Below, one piece after another: positions 8,524 to 16,172 of a stretch of 64,000 nucleotides of DNA (within the stretch, counting starts at the first letter, position 1; each line of letters opens with the position of its first letter). Below the pieces are notes generated by a model, which did not search any database, was not told where the DNA came from, and saw only the letters and a list, made by a program, of their open reading frames with translations. The stretch covers positions 1 through 64,000 of the forward strand of contig DATKBT010000111.1 of NCBI GenBank assembly GCA_035546295.1, given 5' to 3'. A program made the position numbers and the translations under genes. This DNA is from DATKBT01 sp035546295. GTDB taxonomy: Bacteria > Acidobacteriota > Thermoanaerobaculia > Multivoradales > Multivoraceae.

Positions 8524-8856
8524 GCGTGCTCGCGCCCGACAGCGCGGCGCTCCGCGCGCATCGAGAACGAGTTGACGAGATTCGTGGACGAGCCGGCAGC
8601 GGGCGCTCCACGAATTTGCTGCCGCCGGCGCCGCCGTGGAGCTTCGGGTCGCGCCGCCGGCCGGCATCAACCGTTGCCGGTCGCCCTTGCACTCGCTACG
8701 CCGGACGAGCTTCGCGACGGACCGCGGGTCCGAAGCTTCGAGCGGAGGGATGCTCGTGCCGTCTGCAGGTCCAGAACGCGATCGAGCCATCAGCCCACCC
8801 GCCGTCCATGTCGGCCCTGCCGGACCGTCACCCCGATGCCGCGCTCGCCGATATCC
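8524..8856. other. 333-bp convergent intergenic region
   Basis: The region lies between the ends of the kinase-like gene and sodC. Apart from the hairpin at 8580-8615 I see no gene or repeat in it. Confidence 0.5.
8580..8615 (+). terminator. inverted repeat after the kinase-like gene
   Basis: A 9-bp perfect inverted repeat (ATTCGTGGA at 8580-8588, TCCACGAAT at 8607-8615) with an 18-base GC-rich spacer lies 57 bases past the stop. The position between convergent genes suggests a bidirectional terminator, but a T-run is lacking. Confidence 0.4.
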
Positions 8857-9576
8857 TCAGCTTCCGGCCGAGTCGCTCCCGGTGCCGGTGCCGTCGCCCT
8901 GAGGCCGGATCACGCCGCAGGCGATCGGATCCCCGGCATTGCCGCTCGGCTGGGTCTCCATGTCGTCCGGCTGCGCGTGGACGATGACGGCGCGGCCCAG
9001 GACCGACCTCTCCGACTCGTCGAGGGCGAGGTCCGAACGTTCGATCCGAAGCGTCGCGACGCCGTCCTCGCCGACTTCGAGATTCCCCAGGTCGCCGGCG
9101 TGATGGACCGGATCGTTCGGCGCACCGTGCTCGACGCCGGTGGGATTGAAGTGAGAGCCGGCGCTGTCGTAGCTCGGCGGGATGCATTCTCCGGTCTCGT
9201 GGATGTGAAGGCCGTGGCGTCCCGGCTCGAGGCCGCGGACTTCGGCGGCGATCATGACGCTGTCGCCGCGTTTCATCAGCTCGACCGTCCCCTCGACGGG
9301 GGAGCCTTGCGGGCTCTCGAGATCGGCTCGGGCGCTCGAGAGCCGCCCCTCGGTCTCCTCGGCGTCGGCTCCTGATGCGCCGGTCTCGGTACCGACGCCG
9401 CCGCTCTCGCCGTACTCGTCGTCGGCCGTCTCGACGTCGTAAGGGTCGCATCCGGTCATGGAGAGAGCAGCTCCGAGCAGGAGGGCGCAGACCAGAGCGG
9501 AGAGCCGCGATGGCGGGACGCTCGCTCCGACTTCGGCTCCCTTCGGCTCACGGAGGCTGAGGGCTTGGTGATGCAT
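8857..9576 (-). CDS. sodC: Cu/Zn superoxide dismutase, lipoprotein
   Basis: A 239-aa protein with an N-terminal hydrophobic stretch and a probable lipobox (MTGC, C43), then about 45 acidic or Gly-rich linker residues. From about residue 93 it is a complete SodC domain. All metal ligands are present: H124 and H126 (HGLHIHE), the bridging H142 (GSHFNP), H150, H159 and D162 (HHAGDLGN), and H200 (VIVHAQPDD). C131 and C220 can form the conserved disulfide. It disproportionates superoxide in the periplasm or at the outer membrane. The ATG at 9574-9576 has GAGGAGAC just upstream; ATGs further upstream would add an unlikely leader. It is the only gene on this stretch and faces the kinase-like gene. 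Confidence 0.95.
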   Translation of the reverse strand: MHHQALSLREPKGAEVGASVPPSRLSALVCALLLGAALSMTGCDPYDVETADDEYGESGGVGTETGASGADAEETEGRLSSARADLESPQGSPVEGTVELMKRGDSVMIAAEVRGLEPGRHGLHIHETGECIPPSYDSAGSHFNPTGVEHGAPNDPVHHAGDLGNLEVGEDGVATLRIERSDLALDESERSVLGRAVIVHAQPDDMETQPSGNAGDPIACGVIRPQGDGTGTGSDSAGS

Positions 9577-9903
9577 GATGTCTCCTCGGCCCCTGGTGGT
9601 CGTTTCGCAGTCCGGGGGCGGTTGTGTGGGAGAGCAAGAGCCGTTCCATGTCTCGGCGCGAATCGCGCCGGCGCCTGAAGCGAGGGGAAGCGGGCGGCGA
9701 ACCGTTTGAGCCCGCGACCCTCGGGCGGCGGCCGTGAGAGCCCCTTCCGCGCCGATCGCGCTGCGACCTGGAGGAATGTCCGTCGTGGACGGCACGATTG
9801 ACCGGCTGGTCAGCTGCCCGCGATCGGCTTCGCAGTTGGCGGTCACCACTCCCCAACGAGCGGCGGGGGCGAGGCGCGGTCATACCACGAGGGCCTAGTC
9901 GAC
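9577..9903. other. 327-bp intergenic region upstream of sodC
   Basis: This must contain the sodC promoter on the minus strand. I see a short hairpin (GGCGCG-AAT-CGCGCC, 9655-9669) but no clear -35/-10 pair and no gene. Confidence 0.5.
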
Positions 9904-10371
9904 CTAGCCACCCTCCCCGAGCTGGCCTCGAACCTCCTTCACATCAGCGGTGTCGGCCGAGATCGCCTCCGAGATCACCTGCTCAGCGACTGCGTCGAGG
10001 TGCTCGCGCAGGGCGCTGTCCAGCTCGACGAACTCCTGCCAGAGGGGCTTCGCCATCGATCGCGGCAGACGCACCATGATGCTGGTGGCGCGCTGGCGGT
10101 GATAGCGGTAGGGCTCGAGCTCGTAGCGCCTCAGCAGCGCGATGAACAGCCTGCGCGACCAGCTGTTCTCGATGGAGAACCGAGACTCCACCGGAGGGTC
10201 CGACGGGGCGACCGACGCCAGGCGCTCCTTGATCCGCCGTATGCCTTCGGCAGCCGCGTCGCGTTCGCCGTCGGTGGCAGCGCCGAGGTGTAGCGCCTCG
10301 ATCCTCCGCAGCTTCTCGATCAGTCTCGCGCGCTCTTCCAAGGGGATGGGTCTCCGAGCCAGGGGGCGCAT
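9904..10371 (-). CDS. conserved hypothetical protein with DUF2786-like N-terminus
   Basis: A 155-aa cytosolic protein without a signal or TM segment. The first 60 residues (IEKLRRIEALHLGAATDGER to RIKERLA) look like the helical DUF2786 pattern LLxKIxRLLALAxSxxxxEAxxA. The rest (SWSRRLFIALLRRYELEPYR, RQRATSIMVRLPRSM) resembles the second half of proteins in that group. No catalytic motif is visible and no function is proposed. The ATG at 10369-10371 was chosen because the open frame further upstream is Arg/Pro-rich and does not fit the family. It is divergent from the ADOP gene that follows. Confidence 0.7.
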   Translation of the reverse strand: MRPLARRPIPLEERARLIEKLRRIEALHLGAATDGERDAAAEGIRRIKERLASVAPSDPPVESRFSIENSWSRRLFIALLRRYELEPYRYHRQRATSIMVRLPRSMAKPLWQEFVELDSALREHLDAVAEQVISEAISADTADVKEVRGQLGEGG

Positions 10372-10687
10372 CGGCGTCGGCGGATCCGGCGCTCCCTTCG
10401 CGCTGGCGGGTCTCGAGTATAGGTTCCGGAAAGGCTCCGCTGATTCGAGGGCGAGAAGCGGGGGTCTTCCGGCGCAAGAGATCCCTCCGGGAAGCTCGGA
10501 CCCCGAGGCGCCCACGAACCCCCGTTGGTGGGGACGGTCGTGCAACAGCCGGCGAGCCGGCTGACATCTGCGGCTTGTTGCGTCAGACTCGACCGAGCGA
10601 TGGTCGATTCTCAGGGGCTCGGCACGTCGAGGAGGTGGCAGCCCCGAAGGGGGTGCGGCCGCCAACTGCCATCCGAGGAACCAAGCC
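10372..10687. other. 316-bp divergent intergenic region
   Basis: This separates the divergent unknown gene and ADOP permease. A small hairpin (AGCCGG-CGAG-CCGGCT, 10547-10562) lies within a larger imperfect inverted repeat (CTGAC at 10561, GTCAG at 10582). It could be an operator, but nothing shows this directly. No gene is supported. Confidence 0.4.
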
Positions 10688-13132
10688 ATGGATCTGCTCC
10701 GCTCGTTCAAGCTCGCCGCCCGCTCGGTCCTTCGCACTCCCGCCTTCTCGATCCCCTTCGTCCTCACCCTGGGCCTGGGGATCGGCGCCAACACCGCGAT
10801 CTTCAGCCTGGTCTACGGCGTCCTGCTGCGCCCTCTGCCGTACCCCGAGGCCGACCGCATCGTCTATCTCGAGAATGCGGCGCCCCAGCGTGGGATGGAG
10901 AACATCAACTTCTCCTTCCCCGAGGTCGCCGACTATCGGGAGCAGGTGGGGTCTCTCTCCGAGATCGTCGAGTTCGGCGACTGGACCTTCAACGTGCTCG
11001 GTCGCGGCGAGCCGCACCGCGCCGTCGCCGGGCTGGTCACCGCCAACTTCTTCGAGGTGCTCGGCATGCGCCCGCTGATCGGCCGCGTGCTCCAGCCGGA
11101 GGACCGGGGCGAGGGCGCCGAGCCGGTGGCGGTGCTGACCTATGAGTACTGGCAGCGGGTGTTCGGCGGTGATGAGAACGTCATCGGCCAGTCCCTCGAC
11201 CTCACCGCCAAGGTCGGCACCATCGTCGGCGTCCTCGAGCCGGGCGCGCACTACGCGACCCGCCGCCAGCAGGACTTCTATGCGAACTACACGACCAACG
11301 CCCACTACAGCAGCGCGACGATGGAGGACGATCGGCGGCACCGGATGACCGACGTGTTCGCCAAGCTGGCGCCGGGAGCCACCATCGACGAGGCGCGTGC
11401 CGAGCTCAACCAGGTGCTTGCGAGCTTCAAGGTCGATCACCCGGACGACTACCCCGATGCGTGGGCGCTCGAGGTCGTGGTCACCGCGTGGAAGGACGAG
11501 CTGGTCGCCCGCGCGCGGCCGACGCTGATCCTGCTGCTGGGCGCGGCCGCCTTCGTGCTGGTCATCGCCTGCGCCAACGTCGCCAACCTGACCCTGGCGC
11601 GGGCGCTGCGGCGCGAGCGGGAGCTCGCGGTGCGCGCGGCGATGGGCGCGGGGGGCGGCCGGCTGCGCGCGCAGCTCTTCCTCGAGAGCCTGGTCCTGGC
11701 GATCATCGGCGGCGGGCTCGGGTTGCTGCTCGCTTACGGGCTCCTCGACGCGCTACGCGCGTACACCTCGCGCTTCACCAACCGCACTGGCGAGATCGCC
11801 ATCGACGGCAGCGTGCTCGCCTTCACGTTGCTGGTCGCGGTGCTCACCGCGGTCGGCTTCTCGCTGGTCCCCGGCCTGGTGCCGGCGCGCCGTCTCGGCT
11901 CTGCGCTCGCCGCCGGCGCCGTCCGGGCCACCGCCTCCGGAGCTCGGAAGTTCCTGCAGCGCGCTTTGGTGACCAGCCAGCTCGCGGTCTCCTTCGTGCT
12001 CCTGGTCGGCGCCGGTCTCCTGGTCCGCACGCTCTGGAACCTCCACGCGGTCGACCCGGGCTACGAGCTCGAGTCGGTGCTGAGCGTCGAGGCGCCGGTG
12101 GTCTTCGATGATCCGCGCGCCGACCCCCGCCGCTTCGCCGACGAGGCCCAGATCCAGCTCGGCGCGCTGCCGTCGGTCGAGGCGGTGGCGCTCACCCAGG
12201 CGGCCCCGCTCAGCGCCACCGAGCGCTTTCCGATCGAGCTCAAGGTGGAGGGGGTGGCGGTCGATCCGCAGACGAGTCCTCCGCCGGCGCTGTTCGAGGG
12301 GGTGAGCCCGGACTACTTCGAGGCGCTGGGCGTCGAGGTGCTGCGTGGGCGCTCTTTCAGCGACGCCGACAGCCGCGAAGCGCCCCCGGTCGCGATCCTC
12401 AACCAGGCGGCCGCTCGTCACTACTTCGGGGACGGCGATCCGATCGGCAAGCGCGTCGCCTACGGTTTCGGTGGCGGCTTCTCGTTCGACGACTCCTGGC
12501 TGACGGTGGTGGGCGTGGTCGCAGACGCCCGGGTCACCGCCGTCGACCGCACCGGCCAGCACGTCCTCTACCTGCCCGAGGCACAGTCCTTCCCGGCACA
12601 GGCGGTGCTGGTGCGCACCGCCGGCGACCCTTCCCCGGTGACGCCACAGGTGATCGAGACCCTCCGGGCGCTGGATCCCGCCCGGCCGCTCGAGCACGTC
12701 TTCACTCTCGCCGAGCTGCGCGACGAGAGCCTCGCTCCCCAGCGGCTCAACGCGACCCTGTTCGTGATCTTCGCGGCGCTCGCGCTGTTCATCGCGGCGG
12801 TCGGCGTGGCCGCGGTGCTCGCCTTCACGGTCTCGACGCGCCGCCGCGAGCTGGGCATCCGCGCCGCTCTCGGCGCCGTGCCGTTGCGCCTGCTCGGCAT
12901 GGTCCTGCGCGACGGCGGGATCATGGCGCTCGTCGGCCTGCTGCTCGGCGCCGCCGGTGCGATCGTCATGACCCGCTTCCTGCAAGGCCAGCTCTACGAG
13001 GTCGAACCGCTCGACACCCCGACCTTCATCGCCGTCGGCGCGGTTCTGCTCGTCGTGGCCCTCGTCGCCGCGCTGGTGCCGGCTCGCCGCGCCACCAAGA
13101 CCGCCCCCGTCGAGGTGTTGCGGGCCGACTAG
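10688..13132 (+). CDS. ADOP-type ABC transporter permease (MacB/FtsX-like)
   Basis: An 814-aa permease of the acidobacterial duplicated orphan permease (ADOP) type: two MacB periplasmic-core plus FtsX permease repeats in one chain. The first repeat starts with the usual ARSVLRTPAFSIPFVLTLGL and has IACANVANLTLARALRRERE; the second ends with RRRELGIRAALGAVP and PARRATKTAPVEVLRAD. No ATPase gene lies beside it, as is typical for ADOPs. Family members are thought to export peptides or drugs, or act in envelope lipoprotein handling, but substrates are unknown. The ATG at 10688 has GAGG 9 bases upstream. The stop codon TAG (13130-13132) is formed by the first three bases of the inverted-repeat element that follows. 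The protein end still looks complete. Confidence 0.93.
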   Translation: MDLLRSFKLAARSVLRTPAFSIPFVLTLGLGIGANTAIFSLVYGVLLRPLPYPEADRIVYLENAAPQRGMENINFSFPEVADYREQVGSLSEIVEFGDWTFNVLGRGEPHRAVAGLVTANFFEVLGMRPLIGRVLQPEDRGEGAEPVAVLTYEYWQRVFGGDENVIGQSLDLTAKVGTIVGVLEPGAHYATRRQQDFYANYTTNAHYSSATMEDDRRHRMTDVFAKLAPGATIDEARAELNQVLASFKVDHPDDYPDAWALEVVVTAWKDELVARARPTLILLLGAAAFVLVIACANVANLTLARALRRERELAVRAAMGAGGGRLRAQLFLESLVLAIIGGGLGLLLAYGLLDALRAYTSRFTNRTGEIAIDGSVLAFTLLVAVLTAVGFSLVPGLVPARRLGSALAAGAVRATASGARKFLQRALVTSQLAVSFVLLVGAGLLVRTLWNLHAVDPGYELESVLSVEAPVVFDDPRADPRRFADEAQIQLGALPSVEAVALTQAAPLSATERFPIELKVEGVAVDPQTSPPPALFEGVSPDYFEALGVEVLRGRSFSDADSREAPPVAILNQAAARHYFGDGDPIGKRVAYGFGGGFSFDDSWLTVVGVVADARVTAVDRTGQHVLYLPEAQSFPAQAVLVRTAGDPSPVTPQVIETLRALDPARPLEHVFTLAELRDESLAPQRLNATLFVIFAALALFIAAVGVAAVLAFTVSTRRRELGIRAALGAVPLRLLGMVLRDGGIMALVGLLLGAAGAIVMTRFLQGQLYEVEPLDTPTFIAVGAVLLVVALVAALVPARRATKTAPVEVLRAD

Positions 13133-13545
13133 GAGCCCGTGGGGAAAGTCAGGATGCCCGCATTGCGAGCGCCGTGGGTCCAGATGCAAGGCGTACCGAC
13201 GCAGGCGATGCGGGGACATCGGCGAGGAGGTTCAACCTGAGGCTGAGCGCAGCGAAGCCGACGAAGAGGACCAGCTGCCGCTCGCGGCAGGTGGTCCTCA
13301 ACGCAGCAGATGGGCCCGCGCCGCCGCTTGCCTGAGCCGCGAAGCGGCGACGCCGGTGAGGCGCGCCGAGCCTGCGAGGGGGGCCGAACCCAGCCGAAGG
13401 CCGACAAGGGCTTGCAGCGCAGCCGGTGGCGAGAAGCCGGCGAACCAGAGACAACGACCAACAATCGACGAGTCGGCTTCTTGCCCACCGGCGGAGCGGA
13501 GAGGCCTTGTCGTGCGGGCGTGCTGAGTTTCACCACGGGCTCCTA
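13130..13545. mobile_element. 416-bp element with 22-bp inverted terminal repeats, no transposase
   Basis: The left end (13130-13151) and the reverse complement of the right end (13524-13545) match at 20 of 22 positions, with the core TAGGAGCCCGTGG followed by GAAA. The interior is GC-rich and has no credible coding region. The right 160 bp resemble bases 1-155 of the window, and a 36-bp palindrome at 29149-29184 has the same end motif. This suggests a family of small non-autonomous elements moved in trans. It supplies the TAG stop of the upstream ADOP gene and lies 31 bp from a truncated deacetylase gene. No clear target-site duplication is visible. It fills the gap between those two genes. 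Confidence 0.75.
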
Positions 13546-13576
13546 CAGGAGCCTCTTCGCGGATTCGAAAGCGGTG

Positions 13577-13891
13577 CTACGGCTGTTCCCCGGCGAGTCG
13601 CCGTCGGCGCTTGGGGTCGGTGGAGCGGCCCGATCGGTCGTCATTCGCGAAGCCGATGGCCGGAATCCGGTTGGCGACCAGGCGCTCGACCAGCACCTGG
13701 TTGGTGGCGCGCAACGTCTGGATCGGGGGTTGCTGTCCCTGGAAGGGGAGATCGTCGATGGTGAGGGCGATGGCGCGTTGTGGGATCGGCGCGGGCTGGG
13801 TCATGGCGGGCCTCGCCGCGATGAGCGCCACCAGGGAGCACAGGAGAAGGAGAGGGAGGCACGAAGGGCGGACGGAGCGACGTTGGAGCAT
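13577..13891 (-). pseudogene. N-terminal fragment of a polysaccharide deacetylase
   Basis: A 104-codon remnant. It keeps a signal peptide (about 1-31) and the beginning of a polysaccharide deacetylase domain: AIALTIDDLPFQG, where the Asp pair normally includes a metal ligand and the catalytic base, then ERLVANRIPAIGFANDD. Complete members have about 280-320 residues, with the metal-binding HxxxH near residue 110; that part is missing and the reading frame ends in unrelated Arg-rich sequence. The break is within 100 bp of the 416-bp inverted-repeat element, which may have caused it through insertion or deletion. Probably inactive. The start at the ATG at 13889-13891 is that of the original gene. 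Confidence 0.75.
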
Positions 13892-14133
13892 CGGACGAAT
13901 GGTAGCCGGCGAGCTTCGCTGTTGCGGCCCGATGGCCTCACGGGTGTTCTGAGGCGTCGGGTGGTGCGTGGGCGGTGCCGCGGATGGGAGTGTCGGCGGC
14001 CGGGCTTCGGCCCTCGGCCCTCGTTACTTCTCGCGCAGGCATGAGCCCGCGAGCGATCCGAGAGCACTCGGAGCCTGCGGGTACCTGCCAGCGGGCGACC
14101 GCGCGCTCTCGGGTACGCTTTGGATCGCCCGCG

Positions 14134-15624
14134 CTAGTCCGGCGGCAACTGCCGGAAATAGCCGACGGTGTCGAAGCCGCTGCGGCGAAGCTTGCGCCAC
14201 TCCACGGCGAAGATCGCGGCGGCGATCGTCATGACCAGCACCCACAGCGCGGTCGGATGGTAGTACCAGGCGGCCTGCTCGCTGGCCAGGTCCTTGGCGA
14301 CGTGGGCGATCAGGAAGATCGCGATCACGGCGATCCCGGCGACGCCGACGAACACCTGCGCCGGCCGCCGGACCAGGAACGTCGCGCCGGCGGACAGCGC
14401 TGGCGCCCTCACCGGCAGGACCAGGACCGACAGACACATCAGGAGGAAGTTCACCAGCAGCGCCGTCGCCAGAATGTCGGCGCCCAGGAAGAAGTCGCCG
14501 GCGAGATGGCTGCCGACGATGGTCAGGCTGGCCATGCCGCCGCTGGCGAGCAGCGCGACGTGCGGCGTGTGGAAGCGCGCGTGCACGGCCGCCACCTGGC
14601 GCGGAAAGATCCGGTCTTCCGCCCAGGCGAACATGAGCCGCGAGGTGGCGAGCAACATCGCCGGCAGGTCGTTGATCAACGCCACGGCGGCGCCGGCGAC
14701 GATCGGGATCGTCCATCCTGCCGGCAGCACGTAGGCCAGCAGCCCGGCGGCGGTGAGGTCCTGCTGCTGCGCGCGCTCCGCAATGAAGCTCCAGGGCACC
14801 ACCCGGTAGACCGATGCCGTGAACAGGAAGTAGAAGGCGCCCACCGTGCCGACCGCGATCGCAAACGCCAGCGGCAGCGTGCGGCCCGGATTTCGCGCTT
14901 CGCCGCCCGCCTGGGCGATCGAGTCGAAGCCGACGAAGCTCGAGAACAGGATTGCGGCGGCGGCCATCAGCTTGCCCAGGGCGAGCGGCGGAGCGGCCCG
15001 CTCTACGATCTGAATGCCCTCGGACGCCGCGACGGCGGCGACGAAGTCGCCGCGGTCGTAGATCCAGCCGCTCACGATCACCACCGCGCCGAGCGCGAAC
15101 ATCAGGAACATCATCGGCACCAGGGTGAGCGAGTAGGCGCGCAGCCCGCGGACGTTGACCAGGACAAAGGTCCAGACGAACGCGAGCGAGAGCGCGAGGT
15201 GGAGCGCGGGCTCGGCGAGCGCCCTGGCCAGGCCGGGCAACGCGAGCGCGATGGCGACGTCGCGCAGGAAGGGGTTGGGCAGCACGTAGGAGACCACGCC
15301 CATCCCGACGCACACCCCGAACCACTGCGAAAAGCTGGCGATGAAGCCGAGCGCGGGGTGCAGCGCGCGGCTGGCGTAGACGTAGCTGCCCCCGGCCCGC
15401 GGCATCGCCGAGGCCAGGTGCGCGTACGCCAGCGCGGCGAGGATCGCGGGCACCGCGCCGAGAGCGAACGCGAACAGCACCGACGGTCCGATGCCGGGCA
15501 CGTTGCGCTGGATGGAGAAGGGGAGGATGTTGATCGCGGCGCCCAGCATCGCGCAGATCCCGGTCGCGGCAAGCGGCAGCAGCCCGAGCTCGCGCCGGAG
15601 CTGCGATGGGTGGTCTTCGGACAT
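14134..15624 (-). CDS. APC-superfamily amino acid permease
   Basis: A 496-aa inner-membrane transporter with about 12 to 13 hydrophobic helices. TM1 carries the unwound substrate-binding segment (GICAMLGAAINILPFSIQ), TM2 continues with AYAHLASAMPRAGGSYVYAS, and TM6 has SSFVGFDSIAQAGGEARNP, all marks of the amino acid-polyamine-organocation family. The GAAINI sequence differs from the commoner GxGIF, and the substrate cannot be told. The ATG at 15622-15624 has a GGGGAAGGAACG leader. It is monocistronic as far as can be seen. A paralogue with a C-terminal universal-stress domain is known in some groups, but here the chain stops after the last TM. Confidence 0.92.
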   Translation of the reverse strand: MSEDHPSQLRRELGLLPLAATGICAMLGAAINILPFSIQRNVPGIGPSVLFAFALGAVPAILAALAYAHLASAMPRAGGSYVYASRALHPALGFIASFSQWFGVCVGMGVVSYVLPNPFLRDVAIALALPGLARALAEPALHLALSLAFVWTFVLVNVRGLRAYSLTLVPMMFLMFALGAVVIVSGWIYDRGDFVAAVAASEGIQIVERAAPPLALGKLMAAAAILFSSFVGFDSIAQAGGEARNPGRTLPLAFAIAVGTVGAFYFLFTASVYRVVPWSFIAERAQQQDLTAAGLLAYVLPAGWTIPIVAGAAVALINDLPAMLLATSRLMFAWAEDRIFPRQVAAVHARFHTPHVALLASGGMASLTIVGSHLAGDFFLGADILATALLVNFLLMCLSVLVLPVRAPALSAGATFLVRRPAQVFVGVAGIAVIAIFLIAHVAKDLASEQAAWYYHPTALWVLVMTIAAAIFAVEWRKLRRSGFDTVGYFRQLPPD

Positions 15625-16172
15625 CGTTCCTTCCCCCGCCGGTTTGCGGGCCCGCGATCCGGCTCACGAGCAAGGGGCGGAGTGTGTCTTCTCGATCGAC
15701 CCCCTGCCCGGGCGCGCTCCGCGAGCCGCTGGAGTGCCGGAAGCGGTCCTTGTGCGAGGCGCGCGGTTGGCGCATCCTAAGCGAAACCCGAGAGCGCCAT
15801 TGCGAGCGCCGGCGACCCCGACGAGGCTGCACTCCAGCTCGGCGAGGCCGAGCGGGCGCCGGACTTCGGGAGGAACCCCTGAGCCACCGGACGCTGGAGC
15901 TGATGCTGTTGCTGAGTCTGCTTCCCGCGATCGCGGGGGGACAGACCGTGGTCCAGAGTCGCGGTGACGATCCGCGGGTCGACTACGAGTCGTTGACCTC
16001 ACCGGGGCCGCCGGATGACGCTGCTGCCCGCATCGACCGGGAGCCGGTTCGGCTTTCGCCACCCGGCTCCCGTCGGCGTGTCGCGTCCAGTGGCGTTGAA
16101 AGCGCGGCCGTCTCGACTTGAGCCTCCCGCACGGCGTCCGACTCTAGGGAGTCGGTTGCGCCGAACGTGCTG
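15625..16172. other. 548-bp intergenic region, holds only a gene fragment
   Basis: It lies between the APC permease start and the ADOP end, both minus strand. The only coding signal is a possible plus-strand N-terminal fragment at 15903-16121, described separately. Confidence 0.4.
15903..16121 (+). pseudogene. possible N-terminal remnant of a secreted protein
   Basis: Seventy-two codons begin with a signal-peptide-like stretch (MLLLSLLPAIAGGQTV) and the run RGDDPRVDYESLTS, which looks like the mature start of a secreted protein. After that the frame becomes Pro/Arg-rich with no resemblance to a fold. It may be a remnant of a gene lost by deletion; it could also be chance. No firm SD is visible before the ATG. 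Confidence 0.3.
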
